Shown here one piece after another: positions 45,236 through 55,651 of a stretch of DNA of 64,000 bases. The stretch comes from Schizochytrium sp. TIO01 (Eukaryota; Sar; Bigyra; Thraustochytrida; Thraustochytriidae). The notes below the pieces were generated by a model. It was given only the letters and a program-made list of their open reading frames with translations, did not search any database and was not told the DNA's origin. How positions within the stretch are numbered: the first letter of the stretch is position 1; the number at the start of each line of letters is the position of its first letter. A program made the translations under genes and the position numbers. The stretch lies in the NCBI GenBank assembly GCA_004764695.1, contig SMSO01000032.1:7088668-7152667 (forward strand). The letters run 5' to 3'.

Positions 45236-46971
45236 CCTTTCTTGATGTGGAAGTGGCGGATTTTAGCTTCAGCTGCCAAAACGCAGAGAGCGCACGGCGC
45301 CCTCGCGTTTGTGACCGCCAGACAACTTCAGCGGGTGTCTAAACGGTGAAGCAGTGACGACCAAATCCCCAGAGATATCAGAAATGCTTTGACCGAGTTT
45401 GCTGGATAGTTCTAGCCAGAAAGTTGTCAGAAAGTTGCTTTCTCAATTGGCTATTTCCTAGTCGTCTTGTTCGAAAAAAGTATTCTATCACTGCACTTGG
45501 CTATTTCACTCTTCATGCAATGCGTGACACCTCGGCAGGCTAGACACGACTCCACGTCGCGTGCCACCTCGCGCAGCAAAGACAGTTGATCTACCGAGGC
45601 TGCTAATTTTAAAGCCTTGCCGTGCTATGCTGTTCACGCGCCTGCTTTTTGCTACCTTTTCATGCCAAAAGCGTGTGCACTAGCTTGCAGTACAGTTCCA
45701 CAATGAAAATTTAGTTGTCTACACTCATATCACAACTTGAAAAACTTAACACTAACACTTTACTTCTTCATTAGCTATTCTGTCGCCTTCTTCCAATTAT
45801 TATACCAATCTTGACAGGTTCTCTCTGAACTTCACCTTCAGTGCTTGTAGCGCTCACAGCACTTACATAAAAGTTGCTTACGCACCTGTCGATGATAGCA
45901 GCTCCGAATCAACGACCGTAGTGTCTACTTGTAACGGATCAAAAAAAAAAAAGCATTAGTACTTAGTAAAGGTTTTACTATAAAAGACAATATTTCTCTA
46001 AATGTTAAAAAAGGAAACTAAATTAAGCTACCAATATGGTTTTAGCTACCCCTGCGTGGTGAACAACAAAAGTCTCCCCATAGCAGAAAGCATTTCATTG
46101 CTCGAAAAAGCGTTGTCCATGACCGCCTGCTTAGCATTTTGCATAAAACACGGGAAATAATTCTTCCACGTAATAGTTCACGCCATCACGACTTAGGTGT
46201 GCAAAATAAAGGTAAATAACCCCTATCTTGCAGGTGAGTACTTTCTCTACGGTGTCTCTGCTATTACGTTACTTTACAAATCCCGTGCCTTGCCTTCCTT
46301 TTTTAAATTAACAAATATTCATTCTGATTTTAGAATTTGGCTCTTCACTTGCGCATCTCATCTTCTCAGGGTTCTCCGTTCTTGACTCCCGTGAGTTTTT
46401 TCTTGATGATTGGTGTGTAATCAGAGTCATTTTGTAGGCCTTACAGAACCTTAAGATGGCTAGATGGTGCGATACTAGTCATTTGTAAATAGTTCGTAAC
46501 AACACCAGATCCCTTCACATGAATCCTTGAAAGACACCGCTCTCGTTATTTTTTTAGTTTTCCATTTTTTCCCTCATGGGTATAGAGCACCTACCTACCA
46601 GTGAAATGGTTTTGCCTCCTAGAACATCATTTCGTTCTGCGTGTGCACTAAACCCATAGCTTGAGAACTTGAGCTAGAATCTCATTTTAGAAAGTGAAGA
46701 AATATGAAAAGTGCTACGAAGCTGATGTCATGGGTGCTGAAGCACCACCATAGGGTGGTGCAGCATATAATTGTTGAGATTAGTAATGTCGCCTGGGCGT
46801 TTGTAAGGAGCAGATCATCGCCCGCGTTGTGGCTTAAAAAGCAATAAACTAGTTTGATGTCTGCAAGGCTGGGGATTGTACGGTTTTAGTGTATTCTAGA
46901 GAATACAGAACCCAGCACCAGGATTAGGCAGAGGCCGCGTGGTGGCGGCCAAGGCCTTTTGAGATTGGAAA
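45236..46971. other. Divergent spacer (1.7 kb)
   Basis: This is the shared 5' region of the 910-aa orphan and the MORN gene. It contains an A-run of 12 near 45941 and several AT-rich blocks. No gene or clear promoter motif is seen. Confidence 0.5.
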
Positions 46972-48579
46972 ATGCTCGGTCGAGCTCGAGTCAAAGCTCG
47001 TGCTGCTAAGTCAGCAAAGAATACAAAGCCTACAGCAGACAAGAATGCTGATGAAGCGATCGCGGAGACTACGCCAGAAGTTACACGAATGGAGAACCAG
47101 AGCAAACCAAGCAAAGATTCCACGCCCTTGGAGAACTCACGCAGCGTTCATGATGACCGAAGCATTCAGAGCCACGGTCTACTTGAGGACAATCTTCAAC
47201 ATTCGGAAAGTAAAAACGATACAGCGGACCATGGCGAAACTGAGCATGGGTTGTTAAGTAACCAGGATGCCCCGGAAAGCGGCGGTGAAGATGATCTTTC
47301 TGAAGGGGAAGGGTCTCTCTCAGATTCAGATTCAGACGACGAGGATCTTGAAATCCCTAAAGATGAGCAAGAAGACGCTAGAGCCAAAGTAGCGGCAGCA
47401 GCAGCTGCTACAAAGGCTGCTGCAGAAGCAGAAATGAAAAAAAGGTTGGCTGACGTAAAGAGCCATCGTCGAAAAGCAAAACTTGCTGCCCAAAGAGCTA
47501 AAGAACAGGGAAAGGTTCTTCTGTCGAGTGCAGCACAGAAGCTCGTAAAGAAGTTTGAAATTCCGCCTCCCAAAGCTCGCACCTATAAGATTCTGTTTGG
47601 AGATGAAGAATGGACCTACATTGGAGAATGGCGAAAGGGCGTTCCTCATGGCAAAGGTACAGCAACGTCTCCAGATGGAGAACAATATTCAGGCGACTGG
47701 CAAGAGGGAATTCGACACGGGAGGGGGAAATATGCATGGGTTGATGGCAATACATACGAGGGTGATTGGCATGATGGTGATTTCATGGGTGAGGGCAAAT
47801 ACAATTGGCAAAATGGAGACTGCTATGAAGGAAGTTGGGTCAATGGGATCAGGCATGGTCATGGCACATTTTCATGGAACAATGGAGATGTGTACACTGG
47901 TGATTGGGTGAATGGAATTCGTCATGGCAAAGGCAAAATTCGTTGGTCTTCTGGTGCGAAATACTCCGGTGAATGGAAATTCGGGCGTCCAGATGGCCTC
48001 GGCAAGAAACGATGGGAAAATGGATCAAAGTACATTGGGATGTGGAAAAATGGAATGCAAAATGGATACGGAGTCAAATTGCACGAAGGCTCACGCCACG
48101 AAGGAAACTGGGTTGATGGCCGAGCTGATGGGTATGGAATTAAGACATGGAGTGACGGAACTGTGTATGAGGGACGCTGGATGAAAGGTCTGCATTCTGG
48201 ACACGGAATTAAAAAATTTGAGAATGGAAGCAAATATGACGGAGAGTGGTTTGCGGGTACGCCGCATGGTCGAGGAATGCTTTTTTGGCAAGACGGCCGC
48301 TGCTATGACATGGAGTTTGAGCACGGCAAGTATAAATCTCTAGTGAAATCTTATGACAAACATGGGCAGTATGCAAATGACTGTCTTGCAGAAGTTGTTC
48401 AGTATTGCGAGTGTGTAAAACGTGCTCTGAAACGAAGACTCAAAGTAGATAATAACATGTTTTCTGCTTTGAATTACCCTTATGTAGAAATGAGAATGCC
48501 CCAAAAGGCCTTGTTTGTAGGCCGCGAAAACTTACGTGGGGTTCACGGAGCCCCTCCTATAAAAGCAGTTTATGATTAA
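46972..48579 (+). CDS. MORN-repeat protein (535 aa)
   Basis: Ten full MORN repeats of 22-23 residues plus one degenerate copy fill about residues 216-460. Each has the form Y-x-G-x-W-x-x-G-x-x-x-G-x-G, for example YTGDWVNGIRHGKG and YDGEWFAGTPHGRG. MORN arrays form flat beta sheets that bring proteins to membranes or act as structural rulers, often in cilia, basal bodies or with phosphoinositide kinases. The N-terminal 215 residues are polar: a highly acidic patch (EGEGSLSDSDSDDEDLE, about 112-128) and then a basic Ala/Lys-rich helix. The C-terminal 75 residues are unassigned and contain several Cys. There is no kinase or other catalytic domain, so it is a pure scaffold. It ends 323 bases from the end of eIF3a, the tightest spacing in the window. 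The repeats are also open in other frames, which are shadows. Confidence 0.93.
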   Translation: MLGRARVKARAAKSAKNTKPTADKNADEAIAETTPEVTRMENQSKPSKDSTPLENSRSVHDDRSIQSHGLLEDNLQHSESKNDTADHGETEHGLLSNQDAPESGGEDDLSEGEGSLSDSDSDDEDLEIPKDEQEDARAKVAAAAAATKAAAEAEMKKRLADVKSHRRKAKLAAQRAKEQGKVLLSSAAQKLVKKFEIPPPKARTYKILFGDEEWTYIGEWRKGVPHGKGTATSPDGEQYSGDWQEGIRHGRGKYAWVDGNTYEGDWHDGDFMGEGKYNWQNGDCYEGSWVNGIRHGHGTFSWNNGDVYTGDWVNGIRHGKGKIRWSSGAKYSGEWKFGRPDGLGKKRWENGSKYIGMWKNGMQNGYGVKLHEGSRHEGNWVDGRADGYGIKTWSDGTVYEGRWMKGLHSGHGIKKFENGSKYDGEWFAGTPHGRGMLFWQDGRCYDMEFEHGKYKSLVKSYDKHGQYANDCLAEVVQYCECVKRALKRRLKVDNNMFSALNYPYVEMRMPQKALFVGRENLRGVHGAPPIKAVYD

Positions 48580-48902
48580 ATTAGCTCCACTTACAGGATT
48601 GATTTATTAGCTCTAAAAGAATAGCAGATTATATTTGAGATTGAACCAAAAAACAAACGCAGATAAGGCATTACTATTTTGGGATAAGAGAACGCCTAAA
48701 AACATCATCAGGTCGGCTTACTTACAACCAGCTAGCTATACTCCAAGATTTCAGGTTTTGATATTAAGCCTCCTCTCTCAACAACCTCATAATTCATCAC
48801 AAGAGAGATTGTCTTGACTTATCGAAAAAGAGGGCGGGGTTTTGCAAATTGGTTTTTGTATTTACTAAATCGTATTTGTAGAAGTTGTAGTAGTAGTCTA
48901 AT
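48580..48902. other. Convergent spacer (323 bp)
   Basis: The shortest gap, between the 3' ends of the MORN and eIF3a genes. AT-rich, no feature; the 3' UTRs may overlap. Confidence 0.5.
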
Positions 48903-51900
48903 TTAACGCCATCTCTCGTTGTCGGCACCACCGGTACGACCGAAGGCACGCTCGCTTCCACGGTCGCCACCGCCAAAGCCACCACGGCCACCGCCACGCT
49001 CGCTTCCGCCAAAGCCACCACGGCCACCGCCAAATCCACGCTCGCCACGGGGCTCACCACGGGGCTCGCCACGAGATTCACCTCCTTCAAAGCGGTCCTG
49101 GTTGTAGTTGGAGCGTCCTCCTCCAAAAGCAGAACTTCCGGGGCGGTCTCCACCAAATCCGCCACGACCACCGCGGCCACCACCAAATCCAGAACGTTCT
49201 CCACGCTGCTCTCCGCCCTCAAATGGCTGGCGCTCTCCACGAGGTTCACCGCGGTTGCCGCCGAATCCGCCACGGCCACCTCCAAATGCAGAGCGTTCAC
49301 CGCGGTCTCCGCCACGCTCACCGAAGGGACTGGGACGCTCACCGCGGTCTCCACCACGCTCACCAAAGGGACTGGGACGCTCACCGCGGTCTCCACCACG
49401 CTCACCAAAGGGGCTGGGGCGGTCTCCGCTGCGATCAAATCCGCGGCGTTCTCCACCAAAGGATCCATCACCACGAGCTTGGGCCATGCCGAAGCGGCCT
49501 CCTTCCTCTTCGTAGCGCACGGGGGCACGGTCAGAAGGTCCGTCCATCATACCACGCGAGGGCGGCATTTCCTCCTCGTACTGCTCGCGCTCGGCACGTT
49601 CGCGCTCTTCGCGCTCCTGTTCGAGGCGAAGGCGCTCCTGCTCTGCCTCCTTCTTCTGACGTTCGCGCTCTACACGCTCTGCCTCTGCCTTGCGCATCTC
49701 GATCTCCTTGGAGGCCTTTGCGCGAGCCTTGCGGGCACGGTCGAGCTTGGCAAGTTTGAGGCGGCGGTCGCACTCGAGCCAGCGCTCCTGGCGGTCTGCC
49801 TCGTACTCCTCGGTCCAGCGAGACATGAGTGTGTCTTCGAAGCTCTCGCGAGCGCTCTGCATGTGCGCGAACTTCTGTTTGTTCTCGAGGTTCTGCTTGT
49901 GCTCCTCGAGGCTCTTGGACTTGAGTGCTGCGAAGCCCTTCTTGTGGTCCTCCTCGTCCTTGACGAGCTGCTCCTCGTAAAGTTCCTTGAGCTTGGGGAT
50001 CTCCTTCTCGCGAAGAGCCCTGACGCGGGTATCGAGGCGCTTGGCGGCTGCAATAAGCTTCTTCTCTGTCTCAATAGACTCGTCGAGGACCTTCTTGCGA
50101 GTTTCCTCGATGAGCTTCTCCTGCTCCTCGACAGTCATGCTGTTGTCGAGCTTGCTGACGTCCACACCCTCCTCGAGGAGTCTCTGCTTGAGCTCGAACT
50201 GTCTCTTCTCCTCCTCGAGAGCGTCCATCTCCTTCTTGGCGCGGGCCTCCTTGTGCTTCTGGAGACGCATGGCCTCGGCCTTCTTGCGAGCAAGTTCGGC
50301 TTCCTTGCGGCGGCGCTCCATCTCGATCTTGCGGGCGTGCTGCTCACGGTCGTGCTCCTCCTTGCGCTTGGAAATGATATCGCGTCTGCGGAGAACCTCC
50401 TGGTGTGTCTGGGAAAGGTGCTGAAGCACGGTCTTGGCGCGGGTGGCGCGAGCCTCGGCGTGAAGCTTGGCCTTGCCCTTGGGCTCAAGCTCAACGCAGA
50501 TGGATTGGAGGCCACGAGCCATGTCTGTGAGAACCCACTGGGTACGCTGTTCCTCCATGATGTCCTCTCCAAAGCGGATGCATCCTGCAGTGTGGTCGAG
50601 GGTGAGGGAGTGGGCCTCGATCTGGCGTGTCTTGATGGCCTTAATAAGGTAGGACTCAATCTCAATCCAGGGCTTTCCGAGCGGGCTCATCATCTTCTGG
50701 AGGTGCTCGAGACGCACAGTGTAGTAGACCTGGGCGAGCTGCGAGATAACACGGACAATGAGAAGCTTCTCGAGGGGCTGGACGTAGTGCTGAAGACGCT
50801 CGTCGGCCTTGAACTTCTCGAGGATGGGGGCAACCTGGGAAACAAGCTTAAGGGGTGCGAAGCAGCGCTCGAGCTGGAGGAAGACCTCACGGGCCTCAGG
50901 GGTGACGAGCTCGAGGATGTCGTTGTCAACGAGCTCCTTCATGAGGGTCTCGCGGTCAGCACCGGTCTCGAAGCCAACAAGGCGCGCGAGCTTGGAGTTC
51001 TTCTGCTTCTCGACGCTCTTGGAGCCGTATGTGGTGCCGGCCTTGGCGGTCTTAAGAGGGATGCTCATGGCAGCAAGGAGCACACAGCTAGCCATGTTGG
51101 CACTCTCCTCGGGAGTAAGGCTCTTGTTCTTCTCCACAGAGAGCAGGAAGTACTCGCGGTACGCATATGCGTGGAAGAGGTAGTTCTCAGCAACGAGGAA
51201 GAGGTCAGTGAGCTTCTGGTAATAAGTAGCGTAAAGCTGGCTCGAGACAACCTCGGTGTTCTCAAGGATCGTGTGAAGGTCCTCGATAGTACGGAATCCC
51301 TCATTCCAGAGCTTGAGCTGGGATGCAACCTTGAGCTGCTCGAAGCGAGTGGCGAGCTGAAGCTCCAGGGTCTCAGGAGGGAAGTCATCACGCTGCTGAG
51401 ACTTGTAAGTGTGGTTGCGCATAGTGTCACAAAGCTTGCGGAACTCAACCTTGCGTCCATACTCCGTGCAGAACTTCATAGTGCGAAGAGCGGTGCTGTG
51501 GTAGACGTGCGAAAGCTTGTGGTTGGTGCGCAGGATCTCAAGCACCGAACGGTAAGACTCCCACATGAAACGCAGCCATGGGACAAGCACCTCACGCTCC
51601 GTGCGCTCCTTGCTCTGCTCGCTGCTCACAGACTCCAGGAGAATGCTCTCCGGTGTCTTGTCGTTCTCGAGGTCCTCAACCTCATCCACAGCGCGGCGAT
51701 CGCACACAGCGGACATCTCCTTCACGCGAGTCTCAGCAAGGTTGAGCATGTACTCAATTACGGTCTCGAGAGACTGCGGCGCCTGGTGCTGACACAGGTT
51801 GCGGTACTGGTGAAGACCCTCCTTAGCCATGAAGTTGTTGCGGGCGTCCACACAGAGGTCCATGAAGCGCTCCATCACCTGCACGTGCGAAGGCTGCCAT

Positions 51901-52025
51901 TGTCTGAAGCGACGCTGCGAGAGCAACTCATAGAGCACCTCAAGGGCCTGCTTCTTCTTGCCAACGGCGATGAACTCATCGGCACGCTTCAAGACGTTCT
52001 CAGGCTTCACGACAAACCAGTTCAT
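48903..52025 (-). CDS. EIF3A: Translation initiation factor eIF3 subunit A (1040 aa)
   Basis: This is the largest scaffold subunit of eIF3, which holds the 43S preinitiation complex together and contacts the ribosome and mRNA. The N-terminus (FVVKPENVLKRADEFI, then KKQALEVLYELL) is the conserved eIF3a start. A PCI domain lies around residues 315-500, followed by a long charged coiled coil (about 540-840) like the spectrin-type region of other eIF3a proteins. The C-terminal tail (about 865-1040) is an RGG/GGRGGF-rich segment with a 14-residue unit repeated about three times, in place of the DDDRGPRRG-type decapeptides of animal eIF3a. RGG tails commonly bind RNA and are arginine-methylated. 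Its size lies between yeast (964) and human (1382). Third positions are strongly GC-biased, as in actin, which leaves a stop-free antisense frame of over 900 codons. The ATG at 52025 is in good context (aagATGA). Confidence 0.96.
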   Translation of the reverse strand: MNWFVVKPENVLKRADEFIAVGKKKQALEVLYELLSQRRFRQWQPSHVQVMERFMDLCVDARNNFMAKEGLHQYRNLCQHQAPQSLETVIEYMLNLAETRVKEMSAVCDRRAVDEVEDLENDKTPESILLESVSSEQSKERTEREVLVPWLRFMWESYRSVLEILRTNHKLSHVYHSTALRTMKFCTEYGRKVEFRKLCDTMRNHTYKSQQRDDFPPETLELQLATRFEQLKVASQLKLWNEGFRTIEDLHTILENTEVVSSQLYATYYQKLTDLFLVAENYLFHAYAYREYFLLSVEKNKSLTPEESANMASCVLLAAMSIPLKTAKAGTTYGSKSVEKQKNSKLARLVGFETGADRETLMKELVDNDILELVTPEAREVFLQLERCFAPLKLVSQVAPILEKFKADERLQHYVQPLEKLLIVRVISQLAQVYYTVRLEHLQKMMSPLGKPWIEIESYLIKAIKTRQIEAHSLTLDHTAGCIRFGEDIMEEQRTQWVLTDMARGLQSICVELEPKGKAKLHAEARATRAKTVLQHLSQTHQEVLRRRDIISKRKEEHDREQHARKIEMERRRKEAELARKKAEAMRLQKHKEARAKKEMDALEEEKRQFELKQRLLEEGVDVSKLDNSMTVEEQEKLIEETRKKVLDESIETEKKLIAAAKRLDTRVRALREKEIPKLKELYEEQLVKDEEDHKKGFAALKSKSLEEHKQNLENKQKFAHMQSARESFEDTLMSRWTEEYEADRQERWLECDRRLKLAKLDRARKARAKASKEIEMRKAEAERVERERQKKEAEQERLRLEQEREERERAEREQYEEEMPPSRGMMDGPSDRAPVRYEEEGGRFGMAQARGDGSFGGERRGFDRSGDRPSPFGERGGDRGERPSPFGERGGDRGERPSPFGERGGDRGERSAFGGGRGGFGGNRGEPRGERQPFEGGEQRGERSGFGGGRGGRGGFGGDRPGSSAFGGGRSNYNQDRFEGGESRGEPRGEPRGERGFGGGRGGFGGSERGGGRGGFGGGDRGSERAFGRTGGADNERWR
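49292..49424 (-). repeat. 42-bp coding minisatellite in eIF3a tail
   Basis: About three tandem copies of a 42-base unit encode the 14-residue motif PSPFGERGGDRGER. The copies are nearly identical at DNA level, including third positions, which points to recent duplication or gene conversion. Confidence 0.92.
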
Positions 52026-53022
52026 CTTGTAAGAGTGTTTTGGTCTGCGAAAAGATCGGCAAACTTAGATATATGCGCTTTCTGCTGTTCGAGAGCAAGA
52101 AAGCAAGGGATCTCGGCCGATGAAGAGCCAAAGATCGAGAATCTAGCACGTCCGAAGCGGAAGAGGCGCTGGACGAGAAAGCGAAAGGGCGCGCGAGGAA
52201 CCGCCTCGCCAAAGTACAATACGGGTTGCGCCGAGAGTAGCGCGCGCGAGCCTCGATCCTCGAGGGTCGCTGCTGATGGTTTTGTCGCCTGGCCACGTAT
52301 ACAGCTAGCTAATTTCTATTCACCTATTCTCTACAACTGACTCCACTGTGCCCTAAACTGTACTATTCTATACTTCACTATCCTATACTCGACTATTTTC
52401 TCTATACTCTACTTTGCTATTCAACCACCTAAATCTATCTATCTTCCCTACCATATCATAAGATACCATAGAGCTTAACATCCCTTTTCGAGTTTCTGCG
52501 GCTTCCAGGCCATCGATCCTATCTAGTACAAACAGATAAGACACCCTTACCGCCAGCCCGCTACCCTAGCTGCCAGAAAGAATACTCTATTTGTGGGAGG
52601 AGGCTATAAGTAGCTCAAAAGGTCTGGAAAGTAGAGAATGGGGGCCGTACTATAGAGTATAAAGGGCCGCAGCACGTCCTGGTGTTGCAAGTAGAGTATA
52701 CCTGCCCCGGAAGTAGGCTATTCAGATGAGTAGAACTCGAAAGTTTCCAAGGAAAGTAAAACAAACGGTCGCATAAACTGAAGCAAACTACAGTTTGTTT
52801 CACTTTAGACTTCTGTTGCACACCCCTTCGTAGGCATCTAACGAACAGACACCGTATATTGAATAGTAATAGCATGAGGAAGAAGATACCTTCCTTAGAG
52901 TAGTGTTAGGCGGAGTCATGATGGCCAAGGTGGCCTTCATCGTGGGCAGCAAGATCGGTATCTTTCTTTGCGATTGCAAACGCTTATAAGGGAGAGACTT
53001 GCGACGGAGAGAGCTTGTAACC
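52026..53022. other. Divergent spacer (1.0 kb), likely two promoters
   Basis: The spacer lies between the 5' ends of eIF3a and the Glu-Gln-rich gene. Between about 52340 and 52450 it has a pyrimidine-rich stretch with repeated CTATACT-like words on the plus strand. No gene is visible; the first 300 bases are open antisense to eIF3a only because of base composition. Confidence 0.5.
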
Positions 53023-53163
53023 ATGGGCGGCGAGATGGAGACCAAGGAGCTCGGCGAAAAGGAGGAGCAACTCCACGAGCTTCAAACCTCTTCTGAGCAA
53101 GAGCTAGAGCAACAAGACCAAGAATTGCTTCAAGAAACGGAGCAGGTGCAAGAGCAGGTGCAA

Positions 53164-53194
<31 letters not shown>

Positions 53195-53223
53195 TGCAAG
53201 AGCAGGAGCAAGAGCAGGAGCAA

Positions 53224-53258
<35 letters not shown>

Positions 53259-54771
53259 AGAGCAGGTGCAAGAGCAGGTGCAAGAGCAGGAGCAAGAGCA
53301 GGAACAGGAGCAGGAGCAAGAGCAAGAGCAAGAGCAAGAGCAAGAGCAAGAGCAAGAACCAGAAGAAAAGGAGGTCCTTTTAGAGCAGGGGCAACAAATT
53401 CAGAAAGAGGATGTAGAAGAGCCCAAAGAGAATGCTTTGGAACCTTTTTCTGATGGCGAAATCCACTCTGAACCCGCTGCGCCTTCTATTTCTGAAGTGC
53501 CAGTAGTTGCGCCTTCTGTTCCTGAAGTGCCAGTGGTTGCACCTTCTGTTCCTGAAGTGCCAGTGGTTGCACCTTCCGTTCCCGAAGTGCCAGCAGCTGC
53601 GCCTGCAATTCCGGCCAAGATCAAGGTCGAGGAAGAGCAAGTACAGCCGCCGCCTACCCAAAAATCTGTCTCGAGGTCCCCGTTGCTGAAGCTTGAACTT
53701 AAATTTCAAGCTCGCATGCCCAATGTAGGTGCCCATCTCGAAAACCTTCGTGAGCATAACGAATCTTGCAAGAGGGAATTTGCTGAAATGCGTGACGCTG
53801 CTGTGCGCAAGCATTTTGAGGACGTTGAAAAGGCGCGCCCTGGGATTGAGGCTGAACTTGAGTCCATGCGCAAGGCTCTTGAAGAGCGCACCAAGAAGAC
53901 TAGAGAAGCACACTTGGCACGCGAAAAGAGGTTTCGTGAAGAACGCGTCTCCAACGTGAAGGAATACGTCTCTGGCGAGGATGCTGCGAGCGCCAAGGGC
54001 AAAACAAAAGAAGAGAAGGCCTCACTTCGTGACCAGTACCGTGCTAAATTCAAGGTTGATGCTCTTAAGCGTCGCGAGAAGTATATCTCGGACCTCCGTG
54101 AGAAAAAGAAGGCTGAGTTTGCCGACACCGCAGACACATACGAGAAGGATAAGGCAGCTCGAGGTGGCCGGCCGTATGTGAAAAAGACTCCCGAAGCTCC
54201 GGCACGTACTGGACCTTACGTAGAGGCTGTGAACCCTGTGGTAGCAGAGCGCCGCGCGATGCCTGCTATTGAAGTGCGGGAGAAGATCCGCGTCCACGAG
54301 AAGCCAGAACCTACTATTGACACTGCCCAGGCCAAAAAAGATGCTCAGAATGCACCGACATTGTACAAGGAACGAATTACCAATGCTAGCAAACACAGCA
54401 AATCTCGACAGGCTGAGCAGAAGTCGAAACGTGAAGAAGAGCTGACCCAGTTTCTCAAGGAAGAGAAGTCTCAAGAGGAGGAGTCTGCTAGTTATGCACT
54501 CAAGATTACTGCCTCTCTGAAAGACAAACTTAACTCAGGTCGTATGGCACGCCAGGGCTTGATGAAGAAGGAGGCGCAGGAGCGCCACCAGAGTATTCAG
54601 GACTACTTGGTGCAGAGCAAACTCATTAAGGAACTTGAGGCACAGGAAAATGCTGCTAAGGCAAAGGAGATTTCCGAGCGCATTCGCAAACGCGATACCA
54701 CTCGCCGTGCCATGGACATGCAGCTTCGCGAGACTCTCTCTTCGAATATTTCAAAGACTTTGAAGGCATGA
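53023..54771 (+). CDS. Glu-Gln repeat, coiled-coil protein of unknown function (582 aa)
   Basis: I chose the ATG at 53023, an ideal Kozak context (ACCATGG); the open frame extends eight codons upstream only from a TTG. Residues about 40-112 are an almost pure Glu-Gln dipeptide repeat with scattered Val. Residues about 159-196 are a Pro/Val repeat with three exact copies of VPVVAPSVPE. From about 225 on the protein is highly charged and helical, with many Arg, Lys and Glu (for example RDQYRAKFKVDALKRREKYI), as in coiled-coil cytoskeletal or axonemal proteins. No catalytic or membrane segment is present. I do not recognise a family; a stathmin-like binding role is possible because of the long charged helices, but this is not supported by a clear motif. 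It shares a 1-kb divergent promoter region with eIF3a and precedes MPP10 on the same strand. Confidence 0.85.
53143..53357 (+). repeat. (GAGCAG/GAGCAA)n hexanucleotide array
   Basis: About 35 hexanucleotide units encode Glu-Gln dipeptides, with GTGCAA variants that put Val for Glu at semi-regular places. It lies inside the coiled-coil gene and keeps the frame throughout. Confidence 0.95.
53497..53610 (+). repeat. 30-bp coding minisatellite
   Basis: Three tandem 30-base units code for VPVVAPSVPE and a fourth diverged copy follows (VPAAAPAIPA). Small third-position differences show that the copies are slightly older than the eIF3a repeats. Confidence 0.92.
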
Positions 54772-55651
54772 TCGCTAAACTATAAATAGCTATGCAAGAA
54801 GGAACTACCACTAGATATCTCATAAAAAATCAGTAATTTCTTCACGAGCCCTGAAATTCATAACAATTCAATTCCTTTCCTTCCTCTTCATTTTTTTTAA
54901 TACCCTTGCTCATACCTTAAGTACGTTTATCCTTATCTCCAAAGTCCATCTCCGTGACACTCTACGTAGTTGAATTCTCCATAGCCTTTTACTCTTTACA
55001 TTTATTCTTAATACATTATGCATGACGTTCACAATCGTCTCTTCCTGTCTTTATCTTTCAAGCCGGGACCCCTGTCACAAGTCCCTCATATAGGCCCTTT
55101 ATTGAGTGTTCTTTTGAGACAGAAGTGGCCCACTTTGTCTGGCTGGTAAGAAGTCTCACTCGACTTATTTTTTGCTCTTCCTGCAGAGGAGATGCCTGCT
55201 ACTGATGCCTGTAAATTGAGATTTCGGATTCGTGTCATTGCCGATTTAAAATGATCATTTCACAAGGTCGCAGCAAATAAAGAGATCCCGATCCACCTTG
55301 AGGAGTCAGAATCACCTAGTAGTTCCTTTCCACTCATTTGGTTCATTTGTGATAGAACTGCCTACTACTCTCTAGTTCTATCAAATGGACCATTAAAGAA
55401 CGAAATAAGAACAGCATACTAATATACGTTCTGTCTGACTGGTGGTGCTCCGCCTTAGCGCCCTTGTTTTTCGCCTTGAAAACAGTCTCTGGAGTCCTCC
55501 AAACAAAGTCTCCGCATCGCACGCTCGCCGCGCTTTGCGTACGAGCGAAGTGGAGCACCAATAGGTAACGGCCTGCTCACCTCGCTTGTCTTTCCTTTCT
55601 CCTGGATCTTGTGAGCGTCTGGTTGGTTGCTTGCCTGCATCCCGAGGCGCC
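54772..55651. other. Tandem spacer (880 bp)
   Basis: The only gap between two neighbouring genes on the same strand. The first 600 bases are AT-rich 3'-flank sequence. The last 200 bases are GC-richer and should hold the MPP10 promoter. No gene is visible. Confidence 0.5.

Noticed and set aside
47555-48184. Plus-strand frames overlapping the MORN repeats
   Set aside because: The repeated DNA is open in a second frame with Met- and Gly-rich nonsense; the MORN frame is clearly the real one.
49479-52340. 953-codon plus-strand open frame over eIF3a
   Set aside because: It is fully antisense to eIF3a and rich in Leu and Glu, as expected from the complement of its biased codons. No domain is recognisable.
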